Source: Varroa destructor (Eukaryota > Arthropoda > Arachnida > Mesostigmata > Varroidae). From it: 64,000 bases of DNA. The DNA lies in assembly GCF_002443255.2 (NCBI RefSeq), contig NW_019211456.1, positions 12,732,229-12,796,228 of the forward strand, in the 5' to 3' direction. The stretch's first letter is position 1, and every line of letters begins with the position of its first letter. Positions 12,501 through 25,160 of this stretch are shown here, piece by piece. Below the pieces are notes generated by a model. That model had not been told where the DNA came from and searched no databases. It saw only the letters and a list, made by a program, of their open reading frames with translations. The translations under genes were made by a program, and so were the position numbers.

Positions 12501-13900
12501 ATAGTGAATTGTAATGTAACTTATAGAGCCACTTGAACAGTTGACAAACGCTGTACATTGTACACCGTCGTCCGTCCGTTGAAAAGAACAAATCAGTTCA
12601 GTATTGTCTGTACCTACCGAGCTGGCAGTACGCAATAGTAGGATCTTCCTGTACATGAAATCTCAAATTTTCCAGTGATCTAGTATCTTCATTAGGACAA
12701 GTACGATAGACGCAAACCGACAATTGGCATAGCGTATTATTTGATATCTTTCCGAACTTCGAAATATATTGTAATGCTAAATGTTTTTATAAATAGCCCC
12801 TAATTCTGGTTACTCTGAGCATGTTCCGCTGTAATCCACTCTAATAATTTCAAATGTCACAGTGGCCGCAACTTATGTCCCAGGTGTAAACATTTAGTGC
12901 TATCTAGGTTTGTTGTGTTACCAGCTTTCAGACTCGTATTTTCATGTTAATAAATCCGAATTTGTGAAAAGGCCTTTAAACTCTGGCGTGTTTTCATTCG
13001 GCCGTGTGATGACTTCTTCTGTAACACAGACTGGCACTCATGAGGACATTGCTATGGCTCGGTTAATTTTTATATGACAACTATTTCGGAGGTGACAAAC
13101 ATTGGACGTACTCGTTAGAATTCGGTAGTGCCTTGCCGTGAATTAAATTGGTATTGAAAAATTATTGACAAAGCGGCGACTAACTGTCAACTCATCTTAT
13201 CACATCAAAATTAGAGTTGCTTAAGCGGTATAATTTTTTCCACTTTTTTAAAGGAATTCGTGTTCTGATTAAGGCTACGTTGGCTAATTTCCACCTCCTG
13301 GTTGAGTTAAACAACTGGAAAAACGCTTGCAGGCCTTTATTTGTTACTCACCACGTTTGTTTCTTGAGACACAGTTCGCTTGGAAACCGTTAAAAGTTTT
13401 AAGTTGTTGCAGTATTCTTATTATGTCGTTATTAAATATGGTTATCGCATATGAGACGAAGGACGCATTGCACTGTTTATAAGCATTTAAATTTGCTGTT
13501 GTCAATATATCACCCTTTTTTAAAGGAAATGAAACTCGAATGTATTTCCACAGCGACCTGTTCTCCGTAAAAAACCTAGAAAGGATAGAGGCAATCATAC
13601 ATGGTACCTAGTCCATTAACGTCTCTAGAAAGGCGCACTAACGTCGCTAATGTTACTTCACTTGAAAGGACTTTTAACGAGTGTACGCTGCATCGTTTCT
13701 GAACGCAACGACCGCTGCAAGGCTACCCGGAGCCTATAAATAACTGTTCCTTGCGTATTTTCAACTTAGGAATCAGAATCAAGATAGGATTAAGTTACAT
13801 ATTAAGCAAATGTTAAGCTTATCGACATCAGTGCTCGAACAGAGCATCCTGCCGAACATTTTTGTTTCTAGTGTTCAAGAAAATGAGGCGGGAATCGATC

Positions 13901-13954
13901 TGTTACTAGTAGGAAAACTCATAGGAAGGTTACTAGTAGGAAGAATCATGAACA
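13901..13954. repeat. Short direct repeat (about 27 bases, two copies)
   Basis: GTTACTAGTAGGAA occurs twice, 27 bases apart, within two imperfect tandem units. It is a small local duplication. Confidence 0.6.
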
Positions 13955-14097
13955 ATATTCAGGGCCCCATTTTGAACTGCATCTTTTAGAATTTCATTTA
14001 AATGGTTAAACTTATTTTTTAAGAATAAATTTTATCAAATCACCTTAAAAACAATATTGACTATAAACTAAAAAAATGTTGTCGTCATTCTATCACT

Positions 14098-14286
14098 ATG
14101 AAACTCGACGATCTAGAATTACTAATTCTGTTCACATCAGTATTACTAGGATTTACAGGAGTTACAAGCTCAGAAGGGCAACGATCAGGTTCGGTTCACA
14201 TTGCCGCTTGTCAATGCAATCGCAAAAGGAACTTAACCAAAGTCCTCATTAGCTATATACCATACTATTACAAATTGTTCAATTGA
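14098..14286 (+). CDS. Exon-like ORF resembling nuclear-receptor LBD helix 7
   Basis: The frame starts MKLDDLELLILFTSVLLGFT and continues GVTSSEGQ. Receptor LBDs have a similar string at helix 7: an L-x-x-x-E start, an alternating Leu/Phe helix, then a turn of D-R-x-G-L type. The turn residues here are not well conserved. It lies 2 kb upstream of a helix-9-like exon on the same strand, which is the right order. Alternative: an unrelated hydrophobic ORF, since a Leu/Ile/Phe-rich helix is easy to match by chance. Confidence 0.22.
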   Translation: MKLDDLELLILFTSVLLGFTGVTSSEGQRSGSVHIAACQCNRKRNLTKVLISYIPYYYKLFN

Positions 14287-16118
14287 ATGTTTCCCGCTGA
14301 TAACCAAAGCTTTGAATCATTTTGTACTTGACAAGGTTTTCATCCACATAAGGAAGCATCGAGTAGCTACAACCCTGTAATAATTTTGTTTTTTCCGTAC
14401 TATCGTATTCTCTGCTGTAATGGTGGACTATAGTTTTGCAGAGTCTCACCTATTTAATGCTACTCAGATACTGTACAATATCAAGTCAAATTGACACTTC
14501 ATCAAGGAACGGTTTATCTTCTTTAGAGACGAATCTAACAGACAGGAGCCTATTATCGCAGGCAGTGTGCTATAAATACTGGCAATTCTATCTCGTGCAG
14601 CGTAAACGCCAGCCACGACATCATGGAATGATATTTGAATAATTATTTCAATTTATTTATTTCGTGCTTGACCGTATCGAAACTTCCTAGGAGGCGCAGA
14701 GATACGATGCGGCAATAACGACTACGTTCAATCTGATCATTTGTCCGGGTTCTACGAGAATATCACTTAATTCCAGAACCATTCAACTAAACGTCCGTTG
14801 GAGTATATGGTCCGCGTATACCTCTAAATAGAGCCGCTAAAACGACTATTGCTAAGATGACCAGGTTATCTTTACGTGTATATGGCCTATCGAAACAAGT
14901 TACTTCCGTATAGTATGCAGCCACGTATAAGCTAGTCTCTCTTCTGCCAAAAATTACTTGCAGTTTGAAATTTAGCGGAAGTATTATGACATTGACCTAT
15001 GCCGATAGATAGGGATTTTCAGAAACTACAAGAATACATTCCAGGGAGTATTTTTAGGATAATCTTCATTCTCATTGTTACAACGATAGTCGATGTAATC
15101 TTTACAGTGGCGCCAATAGGGCTTTAAACAAATTTAGATATAGGCCCGCAATCCGTCGACAGTCTAAGAAAAATTGGCAACACTTTTTTTTCAAACAAAA
15201 TACGAAAGCCTTATGCGAAGCGTCATTTAATGCAATAAGCTAATTACTACATACGTACCTGAAGCACCTGCAAGCATATAAGTGGCCTGTCCAGAGTCCA
15301 CATGCAGTAACAACTTGAAGGCAACACGACAGTTCAACCACACGGCCCATTTCTCGGCAACCTTTATACCCCCATGGGGTGCTTCTTCGTACGCTAAAAA
15401 TGCGTGTCGCCATTACGCAACTAGGTATTAAAATGCTGTTACTTTTAACTTAGCCGACCGATAAGAATGCACTTGCAGATAAGAATCCTACAAAAAAGAC
15501 AAGGCCCGATTTGGGTAGGACTTTTCTTGCGAAACTTTACTAGCCACGGCCGAAACAATGCCTAGTGGTCCTAACAAAGGACAAGAAACGAACAACAGCA
15601 CACATGGGAATCAATATACGACTAGGAGCGAGCCTAAAGAAGAAAACAGACGACATCAGCGGCGCCTTTACCATCAACCAACTTAATAACCTGATCTCTA
15701 TCTATTTCAGGATTATCACAGTAAAACAAGAGCTTAGAGCCTCGCTTAGTAATACATAAATCCGTTTAACCGTATACTGTATCTCGTAGCAGTGGAAGCC
15801 TATGCTAAAAATACTGAATTTGTCCAAGAGCTTCAGCAACGGCTTACAAGCCCCTGCCGCCAGGTTTCCCGTACGTCAAATATAAGTCGGGGCGCTGCAG
15901 GAAAAAAGCATTAACTACTGAGCCCATCTGGGATGACAGACGTATCAGTGGCTAGTTTCTCAGAATATTGTGATAGGAAATTCGAACACGAGATTCCGTG
16001 TAGAATTTTGATCTCTATAACTGCCCAGCTTCTCAACGTGAAGAAAGACAATGCTCAATCAACTTTGCAGTACCTTTTATATTCAAAACCTCAACGACCC
16101 TATTCATATATATTTCAG

Positions 16119-17152
16119 GGAAGCCCAGGCAGCTTTACTGGTATATCTGCACAAGAAATACAGTGAGGTGCTCTATCCCTTCAACAGGACCATGAAGCTA
16201 AAAACTGTCCTTGAGAAAGTGAAACGGACCTTGAACAGAGCAGATACGACAATTGCATGGCTTAAGATGAGCAATAAGCTCAATCAAACACTAGCTTACA
16301 ATAAAAGCTTTGTCTTTAATCAAGTGCGTCCAACATGCAATGTGAAAAAATCAACAACTAAGCAATAGCATCTCTACTTAGACAACAGTAGTTAGTTAGC
16401 CTTCCAACATGGATCGACGAAACTGCCAATCAACCGTACGCGAAAAGTATTTTCCTAGTGGGTTGTGATCTTATCGAGCAAAACATTGACGAACCTTTTG
16501 GAAGTTTTTCGATAATATATGCTGTAGTGAATATTATATACAAAACTAGTAGAATTAGCTAAAATATTTTAGAGAATGATCTTATTCCTGCAGCTAAGGT
16601 AATGCTAGACGTCATATTTAGTAACTTCGCGTCTTCGCGCGAAGTACGCGCCAGTGTAAAAATAAGTCGACAGGCAGTCTGCAAATTACGGTAAGAAAAG
16701 TATAAACAATACCACTGCTTTTTCGTGATCTGATTCTGGTGAACATAACTGAACTACTTAAGTTATTTTGAGTCTCTTAAAATTGTATTATGTTTAACGC
16801 CGCAGCCAAGCATTCTCCATACCTAATAAAAAATAAAGATTCATCCGCACGTGGAAGATGCGATAATATTAAATTATATCGTTATATGGGTATATATATC
16901 GTATCCCACCACAACTAGACTATTGTTCTCCAAATTCACGCATCACCACTGTTGAAAGAGATTTTTCTGGAAAAAAACGGATACAATATACGTGAAGTGC
17001 TAGCAATCCCTTTGCAGAGATTCAAACCTCCATCGGTCCTTTCACAGGAGGGACTGATGCAAAGTCTGTGTTATCGGACGAGGATAATCAAGGTTCGATG
17101 TACAATATCTTTGAAGTACTCAACATATGTGAATGACTCGACTATCCCTTAG
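16119..17152 (+). CDS. Two exons resembling the C-terminal part of a nuclear-receptor LBD
   Basis: Exon 16119-16322 follows TATTTCAG and ends before GTGCGT. It encodes EAQAALLVYLHKKYSE, then PFNRTMKLKTVLEKVKRTLN and TTIAWLKM. This resembles LBD helices 9 and 10 (x-LQ-x-x-LL-x-x-L, then F-x-R-x-x-x-KL, then LRTLN-x-x-HSE-x-x-x-LK). Exon 16919-17152 follows CACAACTAG and joins in phase 0. It contains ASPLLKEIF, which resembles the helix 11-12 motif PLLKEIF, and runs on for about 60 further residues to TAG at 17150. An AATAAA lies at 17418. Correct order, compatible phase and codon-like composition make this the best-supported part of the receptor-like locus. It may be a diverged functional gene or a decaying copy. 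Confidence 0.38.
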
Positions 17153-20001
17153 ATTAAAAGAAAAATGACTGGTAACTCACTCGGACGTCTGTTTTCTTTG
17201 TACACTGCTAAATTCCACCCGTTTGAGCTTAAAATAACGAAGTAGTAGGAGTTGGAAGTTGAAAGTTTGTCAGTCTCGGTCAGGAAGTCTAGTTGTAGTA
17301 AAATGCTTAACGATAGTTATTAGGCGGAACGAGTGATGTAACTTTTCCTCGTATTAGCATTTTCGTAAGTAATTAATATCGTCTGCGTAAACGAAGAGTA
17401 CAAAGTAGTGTTGTATAAATAAAGGTACAATGATTATTGCAATATAAGCGCAATATAATTTTTTTGAAGAAAATCCTCGGCGCGTGTGTCCCGTCACGGA
17501 ATGTATGCCTCTACTGATGTATAATAGATACATACGCTACGGTGATGACACGCAGTTATTACTAATTGTGTCTGATTAAATATTCGAAGCACATAGTTCG
17601 TCCAAAATAAATCGAGACCTAACTATTTGTTGGTCACTTCAAGCTTTTTATGCGCGTTTAGCAATAATTGCTCTAGTTTCTTTTCAGTTAAATCTATCAG
17701 CACTTCAATCTACATAGCTGATTTGGACCTTTAACAAAGCTTTCGCTCGCGCCTAAAGCTTAATTGGTTGACTGATTGAGGCGGTACCAGCGGGCTCAAC
17801 AATGCACCACGCAGTATTCAAAAAGCACCGCCCGAACTTCGTTTACGCTCTCCGGAGATTGTCAATGCGAATTATCGATTACTTAGGCAATATTTTATTT
17901 GTCTTCATTTACCCATACAGCGTCACATACGTAAGTAGCTAGCGAATACGCTGGTAGTGTATCTCACTAGAATTCACTAATTACCCGCACTACCCTGTCA
18001 GATACTTTCTGAAAGCTTCACCCACGTTCGATACGAGGCACACTTAGTCTAGAATGATTCTCATAAAGCCATGATGTTTCGCTCGCTAAATTACCACCCA
18101 TTTTAATAGAGTAATAAATAGGCACGCGATCTGCATCTTGATGAGCGACAAATTAAACATAATTAACTGAATTGCATTTATTTGCAATACTGAAACGTTT
18201 AGCAAAAATCTGTAGTACGTGAACGAACATTGAATTTATAGCCTTGTAAACGCTTGAAGTAAGTCGTCATTTTTTAAAATAATTTTTCAGTTTGTAAATT
18301 GTCTTCTGAGATTCGAAACTCGAGAACGGCCGTGCTAAAATGTTCTGCCGCGTGCAGCGCCCTCCTTCGCAAAAGAAGGGTCTAAATGGGAAACCAGTTA
18401 TTGAAAGGCAACAGCTGTGCTTGTGTACGTAATTTTTTTTTGGGAGGAAATATTCTCAATGATATTGGGCTGTTACAAACGGATCCCCCGCGAATACTGA
18501 AATGGATTGTCTTCCGAACCACGGCAACAAACAAAATTTCGCTCGTGAATGCTTCTGTTTTCTTGAAACCTGTGAGTAAAACCGGCTGATAAGAAAAAAC
18601 ATTTTCTAGTCTCGGAAATTAAGCTGAATAGTCAAGTCTTTAACCTTGGAAGGTCACAGCACTACGGTACTTCGTCAAAGATCAGTAAGATAAAAAGGCC
18701 TTAAAAGAGAGTGTGCGGATGGCGCAAACATATCATGAAAGAAAATTGGGTTGTTAACAATCAGTGAGAACGTAATAAGATGTCGGGACCCGAAGGACAA
18801 AAACGCATTGCTGCAAACTTAGGAGACTGTTCACGGAAACAGAGCTTGAAGCCAAAGACCTCTTTCAATCAAAGCTGGCATTTCATATGCAGCGTCTCAC
18901 AGAATTATGATCCAAGTACTAGAAATCTGGGAACTAAGTAAATAATATGTCTCTCGTGAAATGACTCCAGGGCAATTGGGATTGCGTGTCTTGTGTTCCA
19001 CGCGCAAATTGCCAAACTTTAGTTAACAAAAACCTGCCTGGAGCATGCGGCAACCATAGACGAGTCATGATTAAATCCCAACCGCTAGTCAAGGATGAAT
19101 CCAGCGACAGAATGGCGTTGCCCTGAAGAAAAATTAAGTTCAGCGGAAGTGTCCAGTAAGTTTAAACGTTAGGTGATGGTAATTTTTATAAGGGACATCT
19201 GGGGCATCTGTTACTATAAAAGACCCGTCGAAAATAAAACAATGAATGCAGCCCACTATTTTGAGTCCCTCAAAAGATTCATGGACCTATAGCAAGGCAA
19301 TCTAAAACACGCAGTTAGTTAGTTACCTGCTGGCATCGACAGCCTCTATTGCCATTTCTCAATTACCTTCCGAATTGAGCAAAGGATTACCCGACGTTGC
19401 CTTCAACGGGCCTATTCCACCGAACTAAGCCCGTGTGATTACCGGACTTTTCATGACATGAAATAGGCAACTGGTGGGTCAGCATATTTTACTACTGATT
19501 TACTTCTAGAAATCGTGTATAAAGAAATCACCACGGAAACGCGGACGGAAAATACACGACTGCGAAGAGGCTGTCAAAACTCTGGGAGATGCGCGTGAAC
19601 AACAAAAAAGGAGTACCTCGAATAGGTATTACGACCACCATTTTAGCTTAATTAATTAAAAAGTTGTTCAGTTTCAAAGTCCGCCGGTGATTTGCTAGTT
19701 TAATTCATAAGTCAAGTTAAACAATGTTTTCTAAAGCAATTGTGCCCAAATGGGGTTTTTAGCACTCTTCTATATAAATGGCGCAAAAATATATTTACAG
19801 ATCCAGACATTAAGAAATCTTATTGAATATTCTGTAAATAAAGTGTAATTGCCGTCTTATCAGGGTTAGAGGACATAATTATTTAGTTAGCGTATCCCTT
19901 TTGAAAGGTCGTTTTACACCGAATGCAGTTTTCAGCAGTTATCCTTGAAAAGCCTGCTTAGCTTTCGTCCCTTATGACGACAAAGGTTATCAAACCTTCT
20001 T
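17153..20001. other. No recognised gene
   Basis: AT-rich. It contains an AATAAA at 17418-17423 that could serve the ORF ending at 17152. Only short open frames otherwise, none with recognisable content. Confidence 0.45.
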
Positions 20002-20232
20002 TTGAATTGTAGGGTTAGATGTGGAATCATCAACCGAAAGGAAGTTTTGCATTATTATGCCACGATTTGCAATTTTGGGGTAAATTCCCCCCGGATTGGG
20101 TTGCAGAAGCCTAAAAGCTGTCCGAATATAGCCTTGCGGACTTCGAGCACGCGGCTTGAAGTGTGCGGCGTTTTCAGTCAAACGCATCTATATGCAAATT
20201 CTATTCAGTCTGTCAATGAACCACTACCCTAA
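20002..20232 (+). pseudogene. Possible decayed nuclear-receptor DNA-binding domain, second copy
   Basis: One 76-codon frame reads NCRVRCGI, then HYYATICNFG, then RIGLQKPKSCPN and LRTSSTRLEVCGVFSQT. The order and spacing recall a zinc-finger domain: C-x-x-C near the start, HYYATxCNGCKSFFRR, a basic patch, a C-P pair, then a C-x-x-C-R-F-x-x-C end. The CK-x-FF core is replaced, and one zinc-ligand pair is incomplete. If the resemblance is genuine the domain cannot fold normally. The plus-strand ORF at 23.2 kb with helix-1-like residues would then be its LBD part. I hold this loosely. Confidence 0.25.
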
Positions 20233-22748
20233 GATACGTCGCTGAGGAATCAATTAGAAAACGCAACTGAGGATTAACTTCAATTTCGGGTTTTCGAGTT
20301 CTCTTAGGCGGATGCGACTTTTCTTAACTAATTTAATTACAAAGCCAAAATTCTTGAAGCCCTCAGTCATCCTGCTAATGCTTCCAAATGCAACTTGTAT
20401 ATTCCGAGTAAAATTGCTTGGTTTTATTCATGATAAAGAAACAGCCCCATAAGACGTTTTTACATATGTAAAGCAAATATGAGTAGAAAATATTAAAGAG
20501 CTCAGCACGGAGTCTTGATTGAATGTATTTGAAATAGTATCTTCTTAACGTAAAGCATAAGATGCCAACTTTATCACTGTTGAGATTTAAAGTTGTTCAT
20601 TTTTTCACAAAAAAGTTAACTACTTCCGTTTGTATTGTATTTTTTTTCTGTTATACAGCTGTCTGTATGTATATTTGACAAATGAACATACATTTCACCG
20701 CAGCCTTTATTGATCTGCTAAAGAAAATTGAATAACGTATAACTTAAGTTAATGTCTACCCACGCACGGGTAATTTCACCCTAACCAGTAGCAGTCACTG
20801 CCATATTCGGCAGATTTTGATTGGCTTCCAGGCTTATGTTAATAGATCGGCTGTCGAAATGGGTATGCAATAAACTGATGCGATGAAGTTCCGCAACGCA
20901 GGATCATTTCTTGCGTCAATATAATTACGAATAAGGCAGATAAGAATGTTAAAGCTCTCATCCATTTAAAAAAATGGCATGCACTCCTACCGGTCAGTAC
21001 TTCGAACAACATAAACACTGGATGCACAGAGCCAATCAAGCTTTCCTTATACAGCGCTTCCTTATTTCGTTTTCCAGATTCCAAAATGCCACCAACCTGA
21101 GAGCATTTAACGCTAAGGAAGCTTCGTGATATTAACCGTATGACGCCCGGCCGTCTAGGACGCATCCGTGCATGCTGTACGTCGTCCAAAAATAAACTTA
21201 CCCATTAGCTACATGGCTAATATGCGAGAAATTGAAACAAAGATCCATGGGACAGCGTTATATCGTCAGTTCAAAGACGTACACGTTTTAGCAAATAGGA
21301 GCAATATAAATGTTGTTTGTGAAAATGTTAGGGAAGGGAACCCACATATTACCAGTCGGTACCCCGCCCACGAGTTTTATTAACTCGTCTGCTAGACCCT
21401 TGGTTATGACGATACAGTAGATCGATGAAAACAGTCATGCTCCTAATATCATGCGGTCGTTTCTTCTAATGACTCAGCATACGCATGATTGCCACTTTTA
21501 AATGGCTCACCGTGTATAATATCTTATTCTCCATTAATCATATTATGTCTTTATGACATTATATTCGTCTAATAAAAATAATAAACATTAATTTTATAAT
21601 AATTAAAGATATCGACTGTTTAAAATCAGCATACGCGGCGGTAATTATCAATCGCCGTAGGACGATACCAATTTTTCGTTTTCAACGTATCCTTCTTATT
21701 CAGCTGTAAGGTGACGTCTACTTATGAAACTGAACATTTTAGAAATAGAAATTCGACTTCTTCCTATAATGATTCTAATTTAGAAAATAAAATAAGATTG
21801 TTTTTCTTGGGAGGAGGAGGAGGGGCAAACGTCTGCTTGTTTTAGCCCTTAGCTTAATTCCGTATAAATGGTTTTTCACAGGACAGCTGCCTGCGGTAGG
21901 TGACAAGTTGCTCCGTGACAGTGGTAGCGAGGGTTTGAAGAAGACAAATAACGTCGATCATTCGTTTGAGAAGGAACTAACAACTTTAGGCGAAAGCTTA
22001 GCGGCCAATGACAGGGAAAGTTGATCTGAACTGAAACAGGCTATCAATCAGTTGGTATATGGCTAAATGACATTATACAAAGCTGAACGATAAGCTCAGT
22101 CTGTTAATTCGTAATGAGATCAGTTACTAGTAGTATCTTTACCGGTGAAGACTATTGTGCAGGCGCCCTGAAAAGAAAATTGTCAAGTTCTACCGTAAAT
22201 CTCTGTAAGTAGTTCTAGTAGTAGTGTACTTAAGTATCCATGAACAGTGTCCTGGGTCTTCCCTACAGCATATGTTCTATTCGAGTACATAAATATTTAA
22301 AGCGTTCTACAGTTAAGTTACATATATTTATAAAACTATGGACAAATTGCATGTGAAATTAAGTTTGCTTACATTTAAACTTACGACAGTTGTTTTGCAG
22401 TTCAGCTTAAACATTACAAACGTTCCAGTTATTCGAAAGACGACTTTTTAGCAAATAAATAGAGTGCTCACAATACGGTAGCGGTCACGGGCCGTCTAAT
22501 CTATCCGCGCGAGTGCTTATTATATTTTTCCTTTTATCAAGCTGTTTTACTAGAATGATTGATTAAATCGCGTTCCATTGTGTGTTACTTGTAAGCCGTT
22601 TGATTCCCTATAGAGCTATCATCTAGGCGTCGTTTTTGGCAGCATTCATATCGCCTCCAGAATGCCAATGTCCTTCATAGATATTTGGTCGCTGGGGTTT
22701 TGGTCACAATGTTCTGTATATTGCTTGCTATCGTTTTTTTAATTTAAG
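20233..22748. other. No recognised gene
   Basis: AT-rich with only short open frames on both strands. The longest minus-strand frame (20839-21189) has no recognisable domain. I see no RNA gene or transposon ends. Confidence 0.4.
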
Positions 22749-23484
22749 TTGGAACACGAATTAGCCGGCAAGATATTGTCGTTCAGGTTACCGAATCAAC
22801 ATATAAATACAGCAAAAAAAAAATCAAATGGATCAAACTGCGTATCCAGCGTGTCCGAGGAGTGTTCTAATATACGAGCCAACAAGAACGGCCAATGCAC
22901 AAAAATCGCCAACGACAGTTCCTCATCGATGGCTTACGTCAAACCAATGCGATGGAGGAAAACAGGCGGCAGAATACAAATTTAATGTTCATGAACGGTG
23001 AAAACGTCAACAAGAATATATTAAGGTTCGATGAAATCTGTAAGATGCTTAATTTCACCCAACTAGACCCATATATATTAGTTTACAACTATTCAGAATT
23101 TGGCTTACGTGGATCATATTGAATTTTGTTCTAGACAAAGCAACCTAAGGCTGCCGACAATATTGTGCTTAGACACGGGACGAACTACAGAACCGTAAGT
23201 TATTGAAACTGTATAACCCGAAAAAAATGGACACCCACACAAAAAACAGAAACACGACGCCCGCACTTGCTTATAGTAACCGAAACGATCCTGCGGACTG
23301 TGATAGACCCACTGGTGGAACAATACACTTGAAAGAAGACATGTTCTACAGTATTATTAATATTATCGAACCAAATAATACCCGCCTTATATATCCCCAT
23401 GAGTTGCAAAAGCATTTTATGAAACAACCGGCTTTTACCTGTATATCCAAAAACCTAAAATTTTGCTCCTTTAACTTCTGAAGC
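22749..23484 (+). pseudogene. Receptor-like ORF cluster with a helix-1-like motif
   Basis: Three plus-strand frames (22749-22985, 22895-23122 and 23203-23481) lie close together. The last contains HLKEDMFYSIINIIEPNNTR, then LIYPHELQKHF. Set beside the ORF at 9.0-9.25 kb, this shares L-x-E, the I-x-x-I spacing, RL-x-YP-x-ELQ-x-x-F and overall length, so the two look like diverged copies of one exon. The middle frame carries FLIDGLRQTNAMEENRRQ, faintly like the end of a receptor zinc finger and hinge. The frames do not join without frame changes that I cannot justify by splice sites. It is most likely a decayed duplicate, and the function is unknown. Confidence 0.25.
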
Positions 23485-24569
23485 AAGCTCCATTTCATCT
23501 ACAGTGTGATGGCAAAGGAAAGCTAGTGTTTGCTTATTATAGCGAAATGGTAGATAAAGACCCACGGGGTTTACATGCCCGAATGATTTCAAATATTAAT
23601 TTTCCTTTGAACGCGAGGCAAATCAGAAGATGAAACGCTCAGAAATAGCTGCTTTCCGTTGTTTCACTACAGCGTAGCTTTTTAAACTGTTCGAATATGT
23701 AATATGGGCCATCACCCGTTTGAGACGATCCAACAATTTAATGTGTAATGGACTTACTTTTCGAATTTACATAGAAGGCCCGTTATCATTCTTGTTTGTT
23801 ATAGCCGTTTAAGGTTGTCGAGAATCATTTTTTGTTTTTAGTCAAAGGTCGTATATGGACTCGGTCTATAAAACGGCACCCGCTTGTATTAGGCAAACGC
23901 GTACCATTCGAAGTCCGTAAAGGCAACACATTACTTAAATTGCATGGATACAATATGAGCAGACAATATAAACACTGATGAGTACATCCTCTGTGTTTTG
24001 CTATAATATGATACGGTTTATCATGTGTATATCCGTAGAGTGAATTGTTCGAGCTTTTTCTTATAATAATGTATTTATTCAAGCTAGACAAGCGTCCGAG
24101 CTTCTTGGAGTTTGGCAGGAACGTGTAACACTAAAAAATTACCAGGATATATGCAAATGTTCTTCATATTTGTTTAGCTTTTTTTGGCAATATCGAGTAG
24201 TATAGGGCTTGGACCGCTGTGACGAGATTTCAACAGTATGTGCCAGTACTTTTTCAACCAGATTTCTTGAACTCACATAGTGATATATGAATATGCCGTG
24301 ACTACGTATGGATACCTGTTGAAAGTAGTTTCAAAAAATCTAATGAATTTAGTGCGGGCTCATTTTCTGGCAGAACGGCGGTTGCGGAAAAGTATCGCTC
24401 CTTATGTGATTTCAATGCAACATGTCTCTTGAAAAATGAACCGAGCCTCAGGAGTTTACGTCGTCCCGCTAATTTAAATAGAATAATAGCTATTTATAAC
24501 CATTGTTTTTGACGTTTCGTCAATATAGCAGGTCAGTTACATGGTGAGCCATGCCTTTCCTAGGCTAGT
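23485..24569. other. No recognised gene
   Basis: About 1.1 kb of AT-rich sequence with no supported exon. Open frames on the minus strand at 23.8-24.1 kb have no recognisable domain. Confidence 0.4.
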
Positions 24570-25160
24570 AATTATCGACTATATTCGTTTGGTACGTATA
24601 AGTCATCGAAACGTTCGCAAGTATTCGTCGTCGCACCTTCTAAAGATCTTCCAGCCGGAAAGAGATTATTCCTCGATCGGATAGCGGCTGATGGGCGCGT
24701 TCTATTTTGTAGCCGTGGGCAGCACAAGTAATCGTTCCCATCGTCGTGTGGTGGCCGTTTGCTCATCTCGCGCGGGCTGAGCGGTTCGTTTGCGTTTTTG
24801 TAAGGAAAGATCTCGAGAGAAAGAGCTGCCGCTGCTGCTTGTCGCTGTTACTGCTTTCAACGTTCTGCCGTTGCCGATTGGGTTCTGATGGAATATCCAG
24901 ATAAAAAAAGAAAGAGCTTGGAGGTGGAAAATATATTTAGATAGCGAATATATTTAGATAGGCTTTGAAACGGGTCGTCGGGGGGAGATCGTTGTGTTCG
25001 ATGGGGAAACGAGTAAACACAATGTCTTTCGAACGCTCGTAGCCCCTCTTTGGCTCGTGTGAGTTAGTGTTGCTGCTGCTGCTAGTGAACGAAAAAGAGC
25101 CCAGTTTCCAAGAAGCTCTCCGGTGCCTATCATCGAAGGCTCACCCAAATGGGGCCCAAA
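24570..25160. promoter_or_regulatory. CpG- and GC-rich patch, possible promoter or first exon
   Basis: This 0.6 kb stands out from its AT-rich surroundings. It has many CG dinucleotides, GCTGCTGCT runs on both sides, and open frames on both strands (24572-24766 and 24954-25148, both minus) without recognisable domains. Such patches often mark promoters and 5' untranslated exons in arthropods. A short plus-strand frame starts with ATG at 24888 (MEYPDKKRKS...) and could be a first exon, since GTGG follows the Leu-Glu codons, but nothing downstream confirms it. A direct repeat AATATATTTAGATAG occurs twice near 24931-24961. Confidence 0.3.

Larger units (their letters stand above)
9249..14097. 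other. No recognised gene; CT-rich tract near left end
   Basis: About 4.8 kb with no exon I can defend. If the flanking pieces are one nuclear-receptor gene, helices 3 to 5 should be encoded here. I looked for the F-x-x-L-x-x-x-DQ signature and did not find it, which weakens that model. Confidence 0.4.

Noticed and set aside
18386..18589. ORF with SCACVRNFF, faintly like a zinc-finger core
   Set aside because: It is a single short resemblance with no second half and no supporting order of pieces. I judged it chance.
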